This document shows, piece after piece, positions 11,019 to 21,712 of a stretch of 64,000 nt of DNA (position 1 is the first letter of the stretch; each line of letters opens with the position of its first letter). Source of the DNA: Rhododendron vialii (taxonomy: Eukaryota; Streptophyta; Magnoliopsida; Ericales; Ericaceae); the NCBI RefSeq assembly GCF_030253575.1, contig NC_080561.1:7515001-7579000 (forward strand). Direction: 5' to 3'. The translations under genes and the position numbers were made by a program. The notes under the pieces were generated by a model that was not told the origin of the DNA, did no database searches, and was given only the letters and a program-made list of their open reading frames with translations.

Positions 11019-11344
11019 CCATGTCTCTCCAGTAATTTTGACCTTGGAGGAATCATTGAGGTGGTAGTTACGTAACATCATGACAACGTACGAGGAAAAA
11101 AACAAAGTTGCATTAATTAATGAGCCCTTTCTCATCTAGTGAAAGAAGACAATACGAAATTGGGAAACAGTCCTTCAAGATCAAACATTGAGAAAATCAA
11201 TGATTCCGATATGCGCTCAATATAAGGATTCTTTGCACGAAGAATTCAATTCTTCCACCAAAGAGCTTTTGAGCAGATCCGAACCATTGATTGAAGTATT
11301 GGATGGTTCGGAATTTCGATTGTCTCCTCCAGTCCAAAACATGA

Positions 11345-11473
<129 letters not shown>

Positions 11474-11853
11474 AATCTTTAATACTATCCTAGAAAATTC
11501 ATGATTGATTCCATAAATTCTTACAATTAAGAAGGTAAGATAAGTATTAACTCGATTATCTAAGTCATTTTTTTATGACTTTTTTTTGTTCGATTCTATG
11601 AACAGATTCATTTTATTATGGATGAATAAGTCTTGATGCTTTATTACATTGTCTTTTATGATGAGGCGAATTCAAAATTGTTCGAATTGTGTAATCGTCA
11701 ATTACTGACAGTGGTAAACAATCCAAAGCAATTTGATTATAATTCAATTCGTGACGATCATAAGTATAAAGTTCCTATTCTTCAGTCATTGATTGATTAT
11801 ACATAATCCGAATTAGGTTCTTTTACAAACTTGATGTTGATAAATCCGCGAGT
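11474..11853. other. Plastid-like spacer DNA of the inserted segment
   Basis: AT-rich, non-coding sequence joining the psbK end to the petA end, resembling plastid intergenic spacers. Part should derive from the psbK-psbI spacer and part from the petA-psbJ spacer. The junction between them could not be placed. Confidence 0.5.
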
Positions 11854-11985
<132 letters not shown>

Positions 11986-11989
11986 TTAT

Positions 11990-12494
11990 CCTGCCCGGGA
12001 TTCCTACTTCGATTTCCGTTTCCGGAGCCTATCGTGCCAGCGTAGGCTTGCCGGAGATGTTTTCTCCATTCTTTCGGTTCGAGATCAGTCGGTACCTCCA
12101 TCGTCGACACCAAATGGTTCCTCTCGACTAGAGGCGGCCGGCGTGCTTGTGGATTCCATCCATGGTGGTCGTGCTTATCTTTCTTGTCTGTTTATTACTC
12201 TTGTTTCTATCGGCTTGAATAGTTTATCTCTGATAGGGTTTCTTTATCAGGCTGGGGCAGCTAGCGGTTAGATGGCTGGCCCCTCGTGTCCCGACCCTTT
12301 GTGACGGTGAGTCGTGCACAGGTCTAGTTACTAGCTTTGCGGTTTTTACCACTGCTCCTGGGTCACCTGTGCTTAGTGTTTTTCCTTCGGTGATGATTTT
12401 GATGTAGGTTCCCTTTCTCTGTAATATGATGGATTCTTTGTATTTAGCCTATTTTGGCTATTAATGAAATGGGCTTTCGATCAAAAAAAAAAAA
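11990..12494 (+). mobile_element. Possible LINE-type 3' end with poly(A)
   Basis: A non-coding segment ending in GGCTATTAATGAAATGGGCT and a run of 12 A residues at 12483-12494, the arrangement seen at 3' ends of plant LINEs or retroposed transcripts. A target-site duplication was not identified, so the 5' boundary is uncertain. It abuts the plastid-derived segment. Confidence 0.35.
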
Positions 12495-12662
12495 TCATTG
12501 ACATGAATAATTATTACCACAGACAAGAACAAGTCGCAGAACCAAAAATTTAGGAAATATGACCAAAGGTAGATCAAACAAAAGCACCTTTCATATCAAA
12601 GTAAGGTGAATCAAAATCATTGTGGGCTTCTTTCTTCCCCCAAAATGACAATTTTTATCTGT

Positions 12663-12811
12663 GAAATGATTTTCACTCCGTTTTTTTTTTATTTTTATCA
12701 TAATGGGACTTCATATTTCGTCCTTTTGTGAGTTTTTTTTGTATATTTTTTCAACTGAAAGACAAAAAAATTTAGTGCAATTATCAAATAGGGGAGTGTG
12801 AAAGTCATTAC
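12663..12811. mobile_element. MITE related to the TGATTTTGCCACTCC family
   Basis: Left end AATGATTTTCACTCC and right end GGGGAGTGTGAAAGTCATT are imperfect inverted copies. The ends resemble those of the elements at 8727 and 8978, but the interior differs. Confidence 0.5.
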
Positions 12812-15274
12812 CCTTTGTATTTTTGTGTTGTTTTGATTCTTGTGTCTTCGTGAAGTCATTCGCATATATTGTAATAATGTATGCCAAGGATCTAGTCCAA
12901 TGAATGTAAGTTGGTTTTCTTTGTGTGTGGTGGTGTTTTGGTTGGATCTCCTCTCCTAGATCTTGAGTCAAATCTGGATTGAACTCTCTTCTCCCAACCT
13001 ATCTTTTGCAGAACAGGGAACCACGTTAGGGCCTCGCTGGCCGAAAACGACCGATAGACACTCCAATGGCTAAATAATTAAGTCTCAGTTGAAAGATGAA
13101 AGTACAGAGCTAGAGTATGTAAGGATGGTGTACCTCGGCTTGGTAGTACCGTAACTTATATACAGGAAGTTACTTGCCTTGGCCTCCAAGATAGCTCTTG
13201 CCCCCATGACATTACAAATACCTGCACCTAGGTTTGACGTCATGCATGACGATTTTCGAGTGTCGCACTATCAGGTGCCCCAAGCCACATGATCAAACCA
13301 AGAGTGGTGCCACATGACCGAACTGAATAGCTCGACGCTGATGTGTCACGGCCTCGATTTTCAATATAAATAAATATTCCATTTCAATAAAAGATCTTCG
13401 CACATCCAAAAGAGTCCCCACCTGTTCAGTTTACAAATCGAGTCTCCAAGTTTAAGAATTTACAACATAGGCACACCAACTCCAAATAAGCTTAAGTAAG
13501 AGTGCAAATAAGTTCTTTAGTTACAAACCAATTAGTCAAAAGGGAAAATTAAAAGTAATTAGTTACAAAGCCATCTTTAACAAAAGGAAGTCAATTACAA
13601 AAAAAATGTTTGAGTAACTAAACATAGTTAGCTTGCAAAAATGTCTTCGCATCTCAACACACAAGCATGCAAACTATGATCCAGCATTTGAACTTAAAAA
13701 GAAAGATTGGGTTGAGCTCCACTAGCTAGTAGAAAATTCTATACTCAAACTATATGTAAATTTTCATCAGCATAGACTGTATAAGATATGGGCATGTCTT
13801 TGTCAAAGGGCTTAGGGTTAGCCTCACTTAAAATTTCACAGGATAATGCTGCAAAGAGAGACCATGAAAGCTCAGTTTTATCAAAAGGGAATTGGTAGTT
13901 GAAATGGAGTTGTCAAACTGGCCTCACTTTTTATTATACTTCCACTACACATGGCTCTAGAGATTTTGCTCAGGTTCCATTATTCAGTCGAAATCCCTTC
14001 GGTTCGGTTCGGTACGGCAAAACGATTCGGATAACCGTTCTGGATCCTGCAGGGTAGATTCTTACCTGTCCAAAACATTATCGAACCAGACAAATCAAAA
14101 TTGCGAGCAAGTCCCAAAGAAATCCGATGTTCCCGAGCCAAAAGGTTAAGGAATAAGGAGCTCATTAATTTGTTAACGAAGTATTCGAAGATCCAATGAA
14201 TGAATTAACAGAAGGATTAAAAACATGCCAATGCTATTAGCCTATCCTATTGTACAGCTCATCTTATTATTTCCATGCCACCAACTTTGATCATTAAAAT
14301 TGGGTCCAGCTTAACAAATTCACACCTAAAAGTGATAATGGACTGTCGTACTAAAAGTGCAGATGGGGCAAAAAAATTGGTACAAAAGCGATGGATCGAT
14401 GTTTGTGTGGCTAGCTGCCAATATCTATGTCCGAGTAGAGTTCTGATCCTCTCTGGTCCAAATACTTGGACCGCACGAAACGGTCCAAATCTGGACCATG
14501 CAATGGTATAATCATTTATTTGGATTTGCTCAGAGACTCTTTATTGGTTAAAGTTTATCAATGGTTCGGATTTGTTCAAAGACTCACTGCGCAGAACCTC
14601 TTACCGGTGAGAGCCTCTGAACAAATCCGAACCATTGATTACAGTAATGGGCGATCCAAATTTGAACTGTCTCATTTCAGTCCAAGTAAGGACCGGAGAG
14701 TGGAGAGCATCCAATTCCATCTGAAAATGAGAGCACCCGAAAAGGGATATGCATAAATTTATTTAGATTGTATGGCATGGTGTTATTGTCACAGGCAATA
14801 TCATCACGAATAATTCCACGTCAAATATTCCATCTGCCACAATGGACTTAAAGGTCGAAACAAAATGGACAAGTCCCCCACAGCATTAAATCTCACCGTC
14901 TAAAAGTTTTTTTGGACAGTTCGGATTTTAAAAGACCACTTTCAGTGAAAAGTTTACTCTTCCTTAGAAGTGGTCTTTTAAAATCCGGATTATTGATTAT
15001 CGAGACAGATAATGAAATTGGAGGAGCGGTAAAAGTGAACGGTGAGACAAAATAGTTTTAACTTACTTAACTCAAGACAGTTAATTTGATGAAATTAATA
15101 ATATATATATATAAGATATTTAATCTTATCGCAATAAAAGTACCACACTCCCGGCACTATATATCCCTTATGAAAACTTTTGTCCAGCCAATAACAATTT
15201 TACTAACGCGATGCTCATATTTAGTCCAACATACGGGGCCTCATTTTAATATTCGGTGAGAGCTATAAAAATAA
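12812..15274. other. Intergenic, repeat-rich, no gene seen
   Basis: No credible gene. The segment at about 14555-14690 (GGTTCGGATTTGTTCAAAGA, then AATCCGAACCATTGATT) shares wording with 11265-11345, so both are copies of one dispersed repeat. Confidence 0.35.
14915..14993. repeat. Short inverted repeat
   Basis: CGGATTTTAAAAGACCACTT is followed by a ~25 bp loop and then AAGTGGTCTTTTAAAATCCG, a perfect 20 bp stem. It may be a small foldback element. Confidence 0.7.
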
Positions 15275-15531
15275 TACTTCCTCCATTACAAATTGAGAGT
15301 CCATTATTCCATTACGGGTTGTTCCAAAATGATGGCTCTTTTTTCAAAAATGGAAGGAAATCTTTGGTAATTTTCCAAAAATGTCCCTCAAAGGTGAATA
15401 TAAGTGTTATAAAGTAGGTAGAATACATGGGTAATGATGGAAATAATATGCATTGTATGTGTAATCATTGCATGTCTCCTTAAATAGTTGGAATCTCCAA
15501 AAACGACTCTCAATTTGGAACGGAATGAGTA
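15275..15531. mobile_element. Stowaway-type MITE
   Basis: Starts TACTTCCTCCATTACAAATT and ends with the inverse CTCAATTTGGAACGGAATGA plus GTA, close to the CTCCCTCCG terminus of plant Stowaway elements, with flanking TA. It sits about 400 bp beyond the 3' end of the ADF coding region. Confidence 0.7.
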
Positions 15532-15938
15532 ATAATAATCCGTCACTTTAATACTAGAAAAAAAACTTGCCACAAAAGCAGCGACTCATAAGAGACATGA
15601 ATCAAAAAGGTGTTTCGTCGTCAAATTAGTACAGAGCAGATGGAATCATGGATAATTATTAGATTAGAAGCTTAATTATGTTACACCACTGCGGAGAAAC
15701 AAAGGATCAAAAAAGGGCTAAACAACAAGAAAGCACCATCCCGGCCGGATCAGCTATGGTTTAAGCCCGAACGTAATAGGTCGCGCTCGGAAGATCTCTA
15801 CGCTGATTCATCCAGCCCACCCTTTTCATTAGAAAAAAAACAAGAAAGCACCACTAATTGGAGTTATTAGAAGATACTAGGAGTAATAAAGTACTCCTAC
15901 CAAATCCTAATAGGATTGGATTTTGTGGAGTAAGTATT

Positions 15939-18594
15939 CTATTTGGCCCTGTCCTTGATTACGTCAATCCCCATCTCAGTTGGGTCAGTTGCTTGGACTT
16001 CATAGCTGATCCCATCAAGAACCCTCCTCAGTCCATCTTTTGAGGTTGCGTATAGTATTTTTGCTCTGATTCTTGATGCTGTTGGAGCCCTGAAAAGAAT
16101 ATTAATCCCATTAATCCACAATCAGCAATGTGACTCATGGTGTCAAAGGGGTGTGATTTTTTTTGCGAGCTTAACAAATACAGTATATTCAAGCTTGACT
16201 TTTTATCATCAGCATCTCCCCATAGAGCCGTGCAGAGCGGTCGAATCGGCCGCTCATCTCGTCAATCGACGATTCGGATCTTATCTGAGCAATCGGGTTC
16301 AGATTTGTATGCAATTTACATGCACTCATATTCGATCCAAACCATCCGTGCCAAGATGAACGGCCGGGTCGACTGCTCTGCACCTGCTCAGCAGATTCTG
16401 TTTGGGTTATTTATTTTTTGCAAATTTATTGTTGTTTGGCTACTTGATCATATCCAAAATACAGCAATTACGCAAAATATGCGATTAAGCATCGTTTGGT
16501 ACAACGGGGCCTGAATTCAAGCAAAGGTAGTAAAATTTATAGGGGCTTCAAAATAGATTCCAAGTTTCTCTTTTCCAATGCGATAAAAATCTGGTCTGGA
16601 TTTTATTTTTTTTAATGACGTATACAATAATTGAGCTCGAGTAGCTTAGTTTGTGTTATATAATATCCTTATTATCATAGTACCTTTATTAGGTTGTTAC
16701 TTGACACGGTCAAAACACAAGGGTAAAATATAATCAATTAAAAAAGATGTCACACTGTGACAACAAAACAACAACGATGGTAAATAAATGTCCTCAATAA
16801 ACATGTTCATTTTTGACTAATTGATATGACAATAATTCCAAAGTACCCCAAACAGTTACTTCGAAAATGCCCCGAAAAGAGGTATCAATGTAACATTGAT
16901 TTCTCTTTTGGGGGCATTTAATCTGAACATTGATTTTCTTTTTTTTGGGCATATTCAGGGTCATTGTTCAAGGTACATAGCATTGCTCAATCGGCCTGGT
17001 TAAACAAGTATGTTTGAGGTATGCAACATAGGGCTCGGCAAGTCAATTCTAATTCAAATACAATAATTTGGTATTCATAGGAGTGCTTCTATTTTTATGC
17101 TTTACAAAATATGATATTTTTTGGGCATTGCTAGTTCAACAATTTTGACATTTTTTATTGCCAGAGATGTAGCCCTTATATCAGCAAAAGGATGAGAGAA
17201 ACTCTCTACCTAATCGAGTCAAATCAAGCCGAGCCGAAGTTTAAAATGTTCAAGCTCTCGAGAAATTCGCCAAGCTGAGATTGCCTAAATTTGAGTCAAA
17301 ACTCGAGCTTATTTAGAGCATTAACGAGTAAAAAATTTATGCTCTCGTATAGGTCTAGAGCTACAAATAAAAATTTTATTTTGTACATAAAGTTCATGTT
17401 AAAATTCCATTGGTTTTCTAAGAGGCGTTCATCCGTTGCAAGGCCGATCGATGGTGTCGCAATGAAATAGGTGGCGCGTGCTTGCGAATGGAGACCCGTT
17501 ATTGAAGGATTGCACGATCTTGCTTCTCGAACTTACCAACATAAATTTTGTTTTGTTTCATGCATCGAGTACACTGCTACTGCTAGTATATAATATGTGC
17601 GGATGTGTGTATATAAACTCCCAAAGTTCCCGAGTTTAATCGAACCGAATACCATCCGGATCAGATTCGGCTCATTTATTAAACGAGCCTAAAATTAAAA
17701 TTCGTATTCGATTTATTTTAGTGGATGAATGAACTCAAACGAGCCTTATCGAGTCAAGACTCGCACCGTTCTTAGACGGCTCGATTCATTTGCAGCCTAG
17801 ACATTAGTTTGATGTCTGGCACAAGGACAAAAATAGTCGTTGACGAAGGGTGAGAATGATGTGACAAAACTAATGATCCAGATAGACATAATAAAAACAT
17901 TTACAAAGAGGTTGAGAAACGGACCACGCAATGAAGAAGATCTTGCTTTTCCGGCAGTTGTCGACGGTGACGAAATCGAAGTCGAAGACGGCGTACCGGC
18001 AGTCGTCCTCCGGCAGCGACGCGGCGAGTTCGGTGTAGCCTTCCCCCGGCCCGCCCACCTTGTCGACGGTCACCAATCGGGACTCCTCGTCGATCTTGAA
18101 CACGATGTACCTGTGCCCCTTCTTCCATTTCATCTCCATGAACGAGTTCTTGCATTCGTCCGTCACCCACATCCCCGTCGTCGCCTGTAATCCAATCGAA
18201 TTATCAGATACAGATATAGATCGATGCATGTATCTATCTGGGACCTCATGGGTGCATAAAAATTGACAGAAAAACAGAACCCATTTGGTCAAAATTGATA
18301 GGAAAAAAACACAGACCAATTTGGTTAAAGATGCAAATTGGGTTTTAAGGAAAGACCCATTTGGATAAAATCGCGATTGATGGGGAAAAAGATGGACCCA
18401 TTTGGATAGAATTGGGATTGATTGAGTAGACCAATTTGGTTGAAATTGCGATTGATTGGGGGAAAAAGATAGACCCATTTGATTTGAGTTGCGATTTGGT
18501 AAGGAAAAACAGACCCATTTGGTGAAACTGATCAATGATTCTGAAAAAGAGGAGATGGGAATTCGGTGTGTACCATCTTGAAAGCCATAGCCAT
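15939..18594 (-). CDS. ADF5: Actin-depolymerizing factor, ADF5/ADF9 class
   Basis: Exons 18574-18594, 17925-18184 and 15939-16089 encode 143 residues, the family length. The single ADF-H domain fills almost the whole protein. Recognisable blocks are GMWVTDECKNSFMEMKWKK, DDCRYAVFDFDFVTVDNCRK, KSKIFFIAW and LQATDPTEMG-like QATDPTEMGIDVIKDRAK. The N-terminus MAMAFKMATTG matches the extended start of Arabidopsis ADF5; that subclass is known to bundle rather than mainly sever actin filaments. Intron 1 follows codon 7, as in plant ADF genes, and holds degenerate tandem repeats. Intron 2 is 1.8 kb and carries dispersed repeats. A TATA-like box lies 80-90 bases upstream of the ATG. No damaging change is seen. 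Confidence 0.93.
16215..16400. repeat. Dispersed repeat in ADF intron 2
   Basis: Contains CTCATCTCGTCAATCGACGA and ATCCAAACCATCCGTGCCAA. A related copy at 48225-48425 reads TTCATCTCAGCAATCGAGAG and AATCCGAACCGTCCGTGCAA. It is a moderate-copy repeat of unknown class. Confidence 0.55.
17190..17800. repeat. GAGCC-type dispersed repeat in ADF intron 2
   Basis: Two blocks (about 17190-17340 and 17640-17800) carry CAAGCCGAGCCGAAGTTTAA, ATTAAACGAGCCTAAAATT and AACGAGCCTTATCGAGTCAA. They belong to the repeat seen densely at 3095-3412. Confidence 0.5.
18250..18540. repeat. Degenerate tandem repeats in ADF intron 1
   Basis: About seven imperfect units built on AGACCCATTTGG, followed by WTAAAATTGCGATTGATTGG and an A-rich spacer, with a period of roughly 35-50 bp. 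They fill most of the 389 bp first intron. Confidence 0.75.
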
Positions 18595-18672
18595 GGTTGC
18601 TGTTTTTGGAATCGAGTGTGGTGGTTACTGGATTAAGAGAGTGGAGGGTGACGGTGTGTTGGAGTGTGAGTG

Positions 18673-18683
18673 TTAATATATAG
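18673..18683 (-). promoter_or_regulatory. TATA box of the ADF gene
   Basis: The minus strand reads CTATATATTAA about 80-90 bases upstream of the ATG, followed by CA-rich sequence suited to a transcription start ~30 bases on. Confidence 0.5.
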
Positions 18684-18890
18684 ATTTTGTGATTTGGAAA
18701 TGTCCGAAATGTTTGTGTAAATTACAAGTTGAGGACTCAGTAGATTTTTATTTTTTCCCTTGACGGTCAAGGGGTTCAAGCCAGCTTACGCGCACCTACA
18801 CCAATTCTCTCCGGTTCCGGTCAAAGATAGACCATCCATGCTAGGATTATGGAATTCAAAAGAAATTACTATTTTGCGGCCTAACCTCAA

Positions 18891-18938
18891 GAATCGAACC
18901 TCAATCAATTGTGTGAGGAGTAAACCCACCAACTAACT
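18891..18938 (-). mobile_element. Candidate SINE promoter
   Basis: On the minus strand an A-box-like AGTTAGTTGG is followed 29 bases later by the B-box GTTCGATTC. The spacing fits a tRNA-derived SINE. Element ends were not defined. Confidence 0.35.
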
Positions 18939-19863
18939 AGAATTGGCTGAGTCAGTAGATCTGTTGTTGTGTGTGACTGTGTGTGTTTGGTGTAAATGAC
19001 CATAGTGCCCTCAATCTCTGTGAGATCTTGTAGTTGTATGGGGATCTGTTGCCTCCCTTTAGCACGTTTATGGATTGTGGGGCTAACATGAATGTTTGTT
19101 CCTATGCTAATTTATTAGTTTTTTTTATAGGCTATGCTAATTTATTAGTGCATGTACTAATCTGCGTATACTCTCATGAATGTAAATGGACCCAGAATTG
19201 TCTCAAAAGTCTGGTCTAATTCTATCCAAATTCATCAAGTTCATGTGGGGAAAATGGATAAGGTGTGTTCATGGCCTACCAAGTGTTGTAATGCTTTTGT
19301 TGATTTTTTTTCTTCTTCTGATCACTTGGTATTCTGATCCAAGGGTCTAACGAATTTAGAGATCAATCTCACCATCTATAAACAGGACAATTAGTGATCT
19401 GTTATAGCTCAATATGAAATGTTCTCAGTCATAATAATAGATGATGTAACATGTTGTTAAAGCTCTGGTTGAAATCTCGTTCGTGTTTGCTATCTTATTA
19501 CATGGTGCATCACGTTTGTTGTATACTTGTGCATCGAATTAGTTCAATCTAGTTACATGATTCCAACAAACTTAACTGGCAATTAGTGATCTCATCGTAC
19601 ACACTAATGGTTTGAGGAGACTACATAAACCAGTTTATGTTTTACACCCTGCTCTTAATCTAAGAGCCCATATTTACACAGGCTCAAACCGTTAAAATTG
19701 TGGGACCTTTAAAATGAATAGACATGTAAAAAATAATTCCAGCGCTCAATATTATAGAATAAAAAGTACTCCACTTTTTTTGCATATCTATTGATATGTA
19801 ATGAAACTAATTTTTGCACATACATTTTTTTCTTTTATGGTTCTACTACCTGAACACTTCAGA

Positions 19864-19926
19864 GGTCAAGTGGATATGAGAAAAGCTATAAGTTTTTATC
19901 CTTCATGAAGATCGCATGTTCGAATC
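19864..19926 (+). mobile_element. Candidate SINE with good A and B boxes
   Basis: GGTCAAGTGG matches the A-box consensus at all ten positions, and GTTCGAATC at 19918-19926 matches the B-box. The 44-base gap is longer than in tRNAs but within the range for SINEs. The 3' end was not defined. Confidence 0.45.
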
Positions 19927-20656
19927 TCACGAAGACCAAATATCCCAAACCATTGGACCACTGAAAGGTTTGCCCAGTTGAAAAAAATTTTAACCCCAAA
20001 ATTAGTTGAGTTGTGCACAAGTTGGCTCGGACATTCGGTTATTTAAAAAAAAATTACTTCATATCATGGTTGTGAAATCGAAATTGGTTCTTTCCATCTT
20101 TGTTCACTTTACTTCTCGCAACACTTCCCAAAGTTCTCTTCCATTTGCAATTCCATGTGCAGGCTAACATATAGCTCTATCTGTGGAGTACGGTGGTCCC
20201 TTCTTGGATCTAAAACCCGCATACCCATCTTTCATTTTCTTCAAAAGCCTTGGCGTGAAAGCAAACCTTGTATGGAAAACCACCCAGAAGATGGGCAGTA
20301 ATAGATTAAACAAAGTGAAATCTTCTTGGCATATGTGAACCAGTTAACTAGAGACCACCTCACTCTTCTCTTTAGGACCTTTCCTTTTGATGATCATTTG
20401 TTAGGAAATGATATTGGCACTCTAAAAATTGATACAAACACTCCAAAAAATAAAAGAAAGTGGCTTTGGTGTTACATTGATTTTAGAGTGCCTTGTTTCT
20501 TTTGTAAAATTCTTGGGGCATATAATGTGGATGTTTCAAATCCCAAGCTTGAATTTTCCCATAGAAGTGTCTAAGGAATGTGGTAGATAAGACCAACATT
20601 GTAGATTAAGTTATCCCATTAGATCAGATAAACATGAGCAGGTGCCAGTTAGACTT

Positions 20657-20660
<4 letters not shown>

Positions 20661-20688
<28 letters not shown>
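20661..20688. repeat. GA microsatellite
   Basis: Fourteen uninterrupted GA units. Confidence 0.95.
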
Positions 20689-20691
<3 letters not shown>

Positions 20692-21712
20692 CAAATGCTA
20701 AAGTCTAACAATGTCACAACCCTAGCGACCATAGGGACTTGAGTAGGGGAGACATTTCCCCACTACTCTTTGTCCATGACTCATTTGTTCCCACTTCCTA
20801 GACTACGGACTAATTTTCGAGGTAAACTGATTTGTTGGGTTGGCCAACCCTACACATGCTGGTAGAACTTCAGTTTCTTCCTGGTGGAAGTACTGAATTC
20901 TGTGGTGAAGCTTCCACCTCCTAAAGTTAATTGACGGAAACAGTTCTGTGGTGAAACAATGTACATCATGTGGGTGTAACTTTATGGCCCTGCCCAACCT
21001 AGTAGAGACTAGTACTCTTTTCTTTTCTTATGTCTTTGGCAGCATTTGCATCGAATTATGCTGAGTTTAGGAATCACGGGAGTAAAACCTGATATGCAGC
21101 ATTCAAAAGCTAGTGTACAAGCGTACTCTGATTCTTTCAATTACCTTGGATATGCATCACACATCTTTCTGAGATTGAAGTAGTCACACAAGAACATTAT
21201 AATCTGAACAGAAAGTTTCCTTCAAAAAGAGCCCATCGCAAAGTCAGAAACGATGCATCATTCATTGCCGAAATTTTGTCAGAGAAAAAATGATCAGGTC
21301 TGCAACAAACATGTATATAGCTACACAAACTCGAGGGATTCCATTATCGAAAAAACTAGGCACGAGTATGTCTCTGGTAACTAAACATTGTTGTACCTAA
21401 TAATTTGCAGATAAATTACAATGGTAGATCCAGGGAGAGAACCGACTTTTCTTCTCAGTCAACAAATGGATCATATACCTCAAGATTTACACATCAGTGA
21501 TGGGAAAACTGTCATTCTTTGATTTCTCTACAGTAGACATGCATGGACAAGTAACTGCACGCAAGTTTGCAAGAGTATATTATTTCCAAAGGCAGCAAGC
21601 AGTTAAATATCGGAAATGGACTTTGCATGATATCAAGCAATGGTACAGAATCGAATCTATTACCTACATCAACTTTCGTTGCTATGAATTCTGCAACTTC
21701 TTGTTTTCATCG

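Larger units (their letters stand above)
18960..21712. other. Intergenic between ADF and cyclophilin genes
   Basis: No supported gene. It holds one candidate SINE (19864), a GA microsatellite (20661) and a short minus-strand open frame at about 20165-20330 described under findings. Confidence 0.35.

Noticed and set aside
10800..11135. Open frames of 60-111 codons on both strands
   Set aside because: They are translations of the (TA)n(GA)n microsatellite.
17870..18535. 221-codon minus-strand frame at the ADF gene
   Set aside because: It reads through intron 1 and the donor of exon 2. The true exon is 17925-18184.
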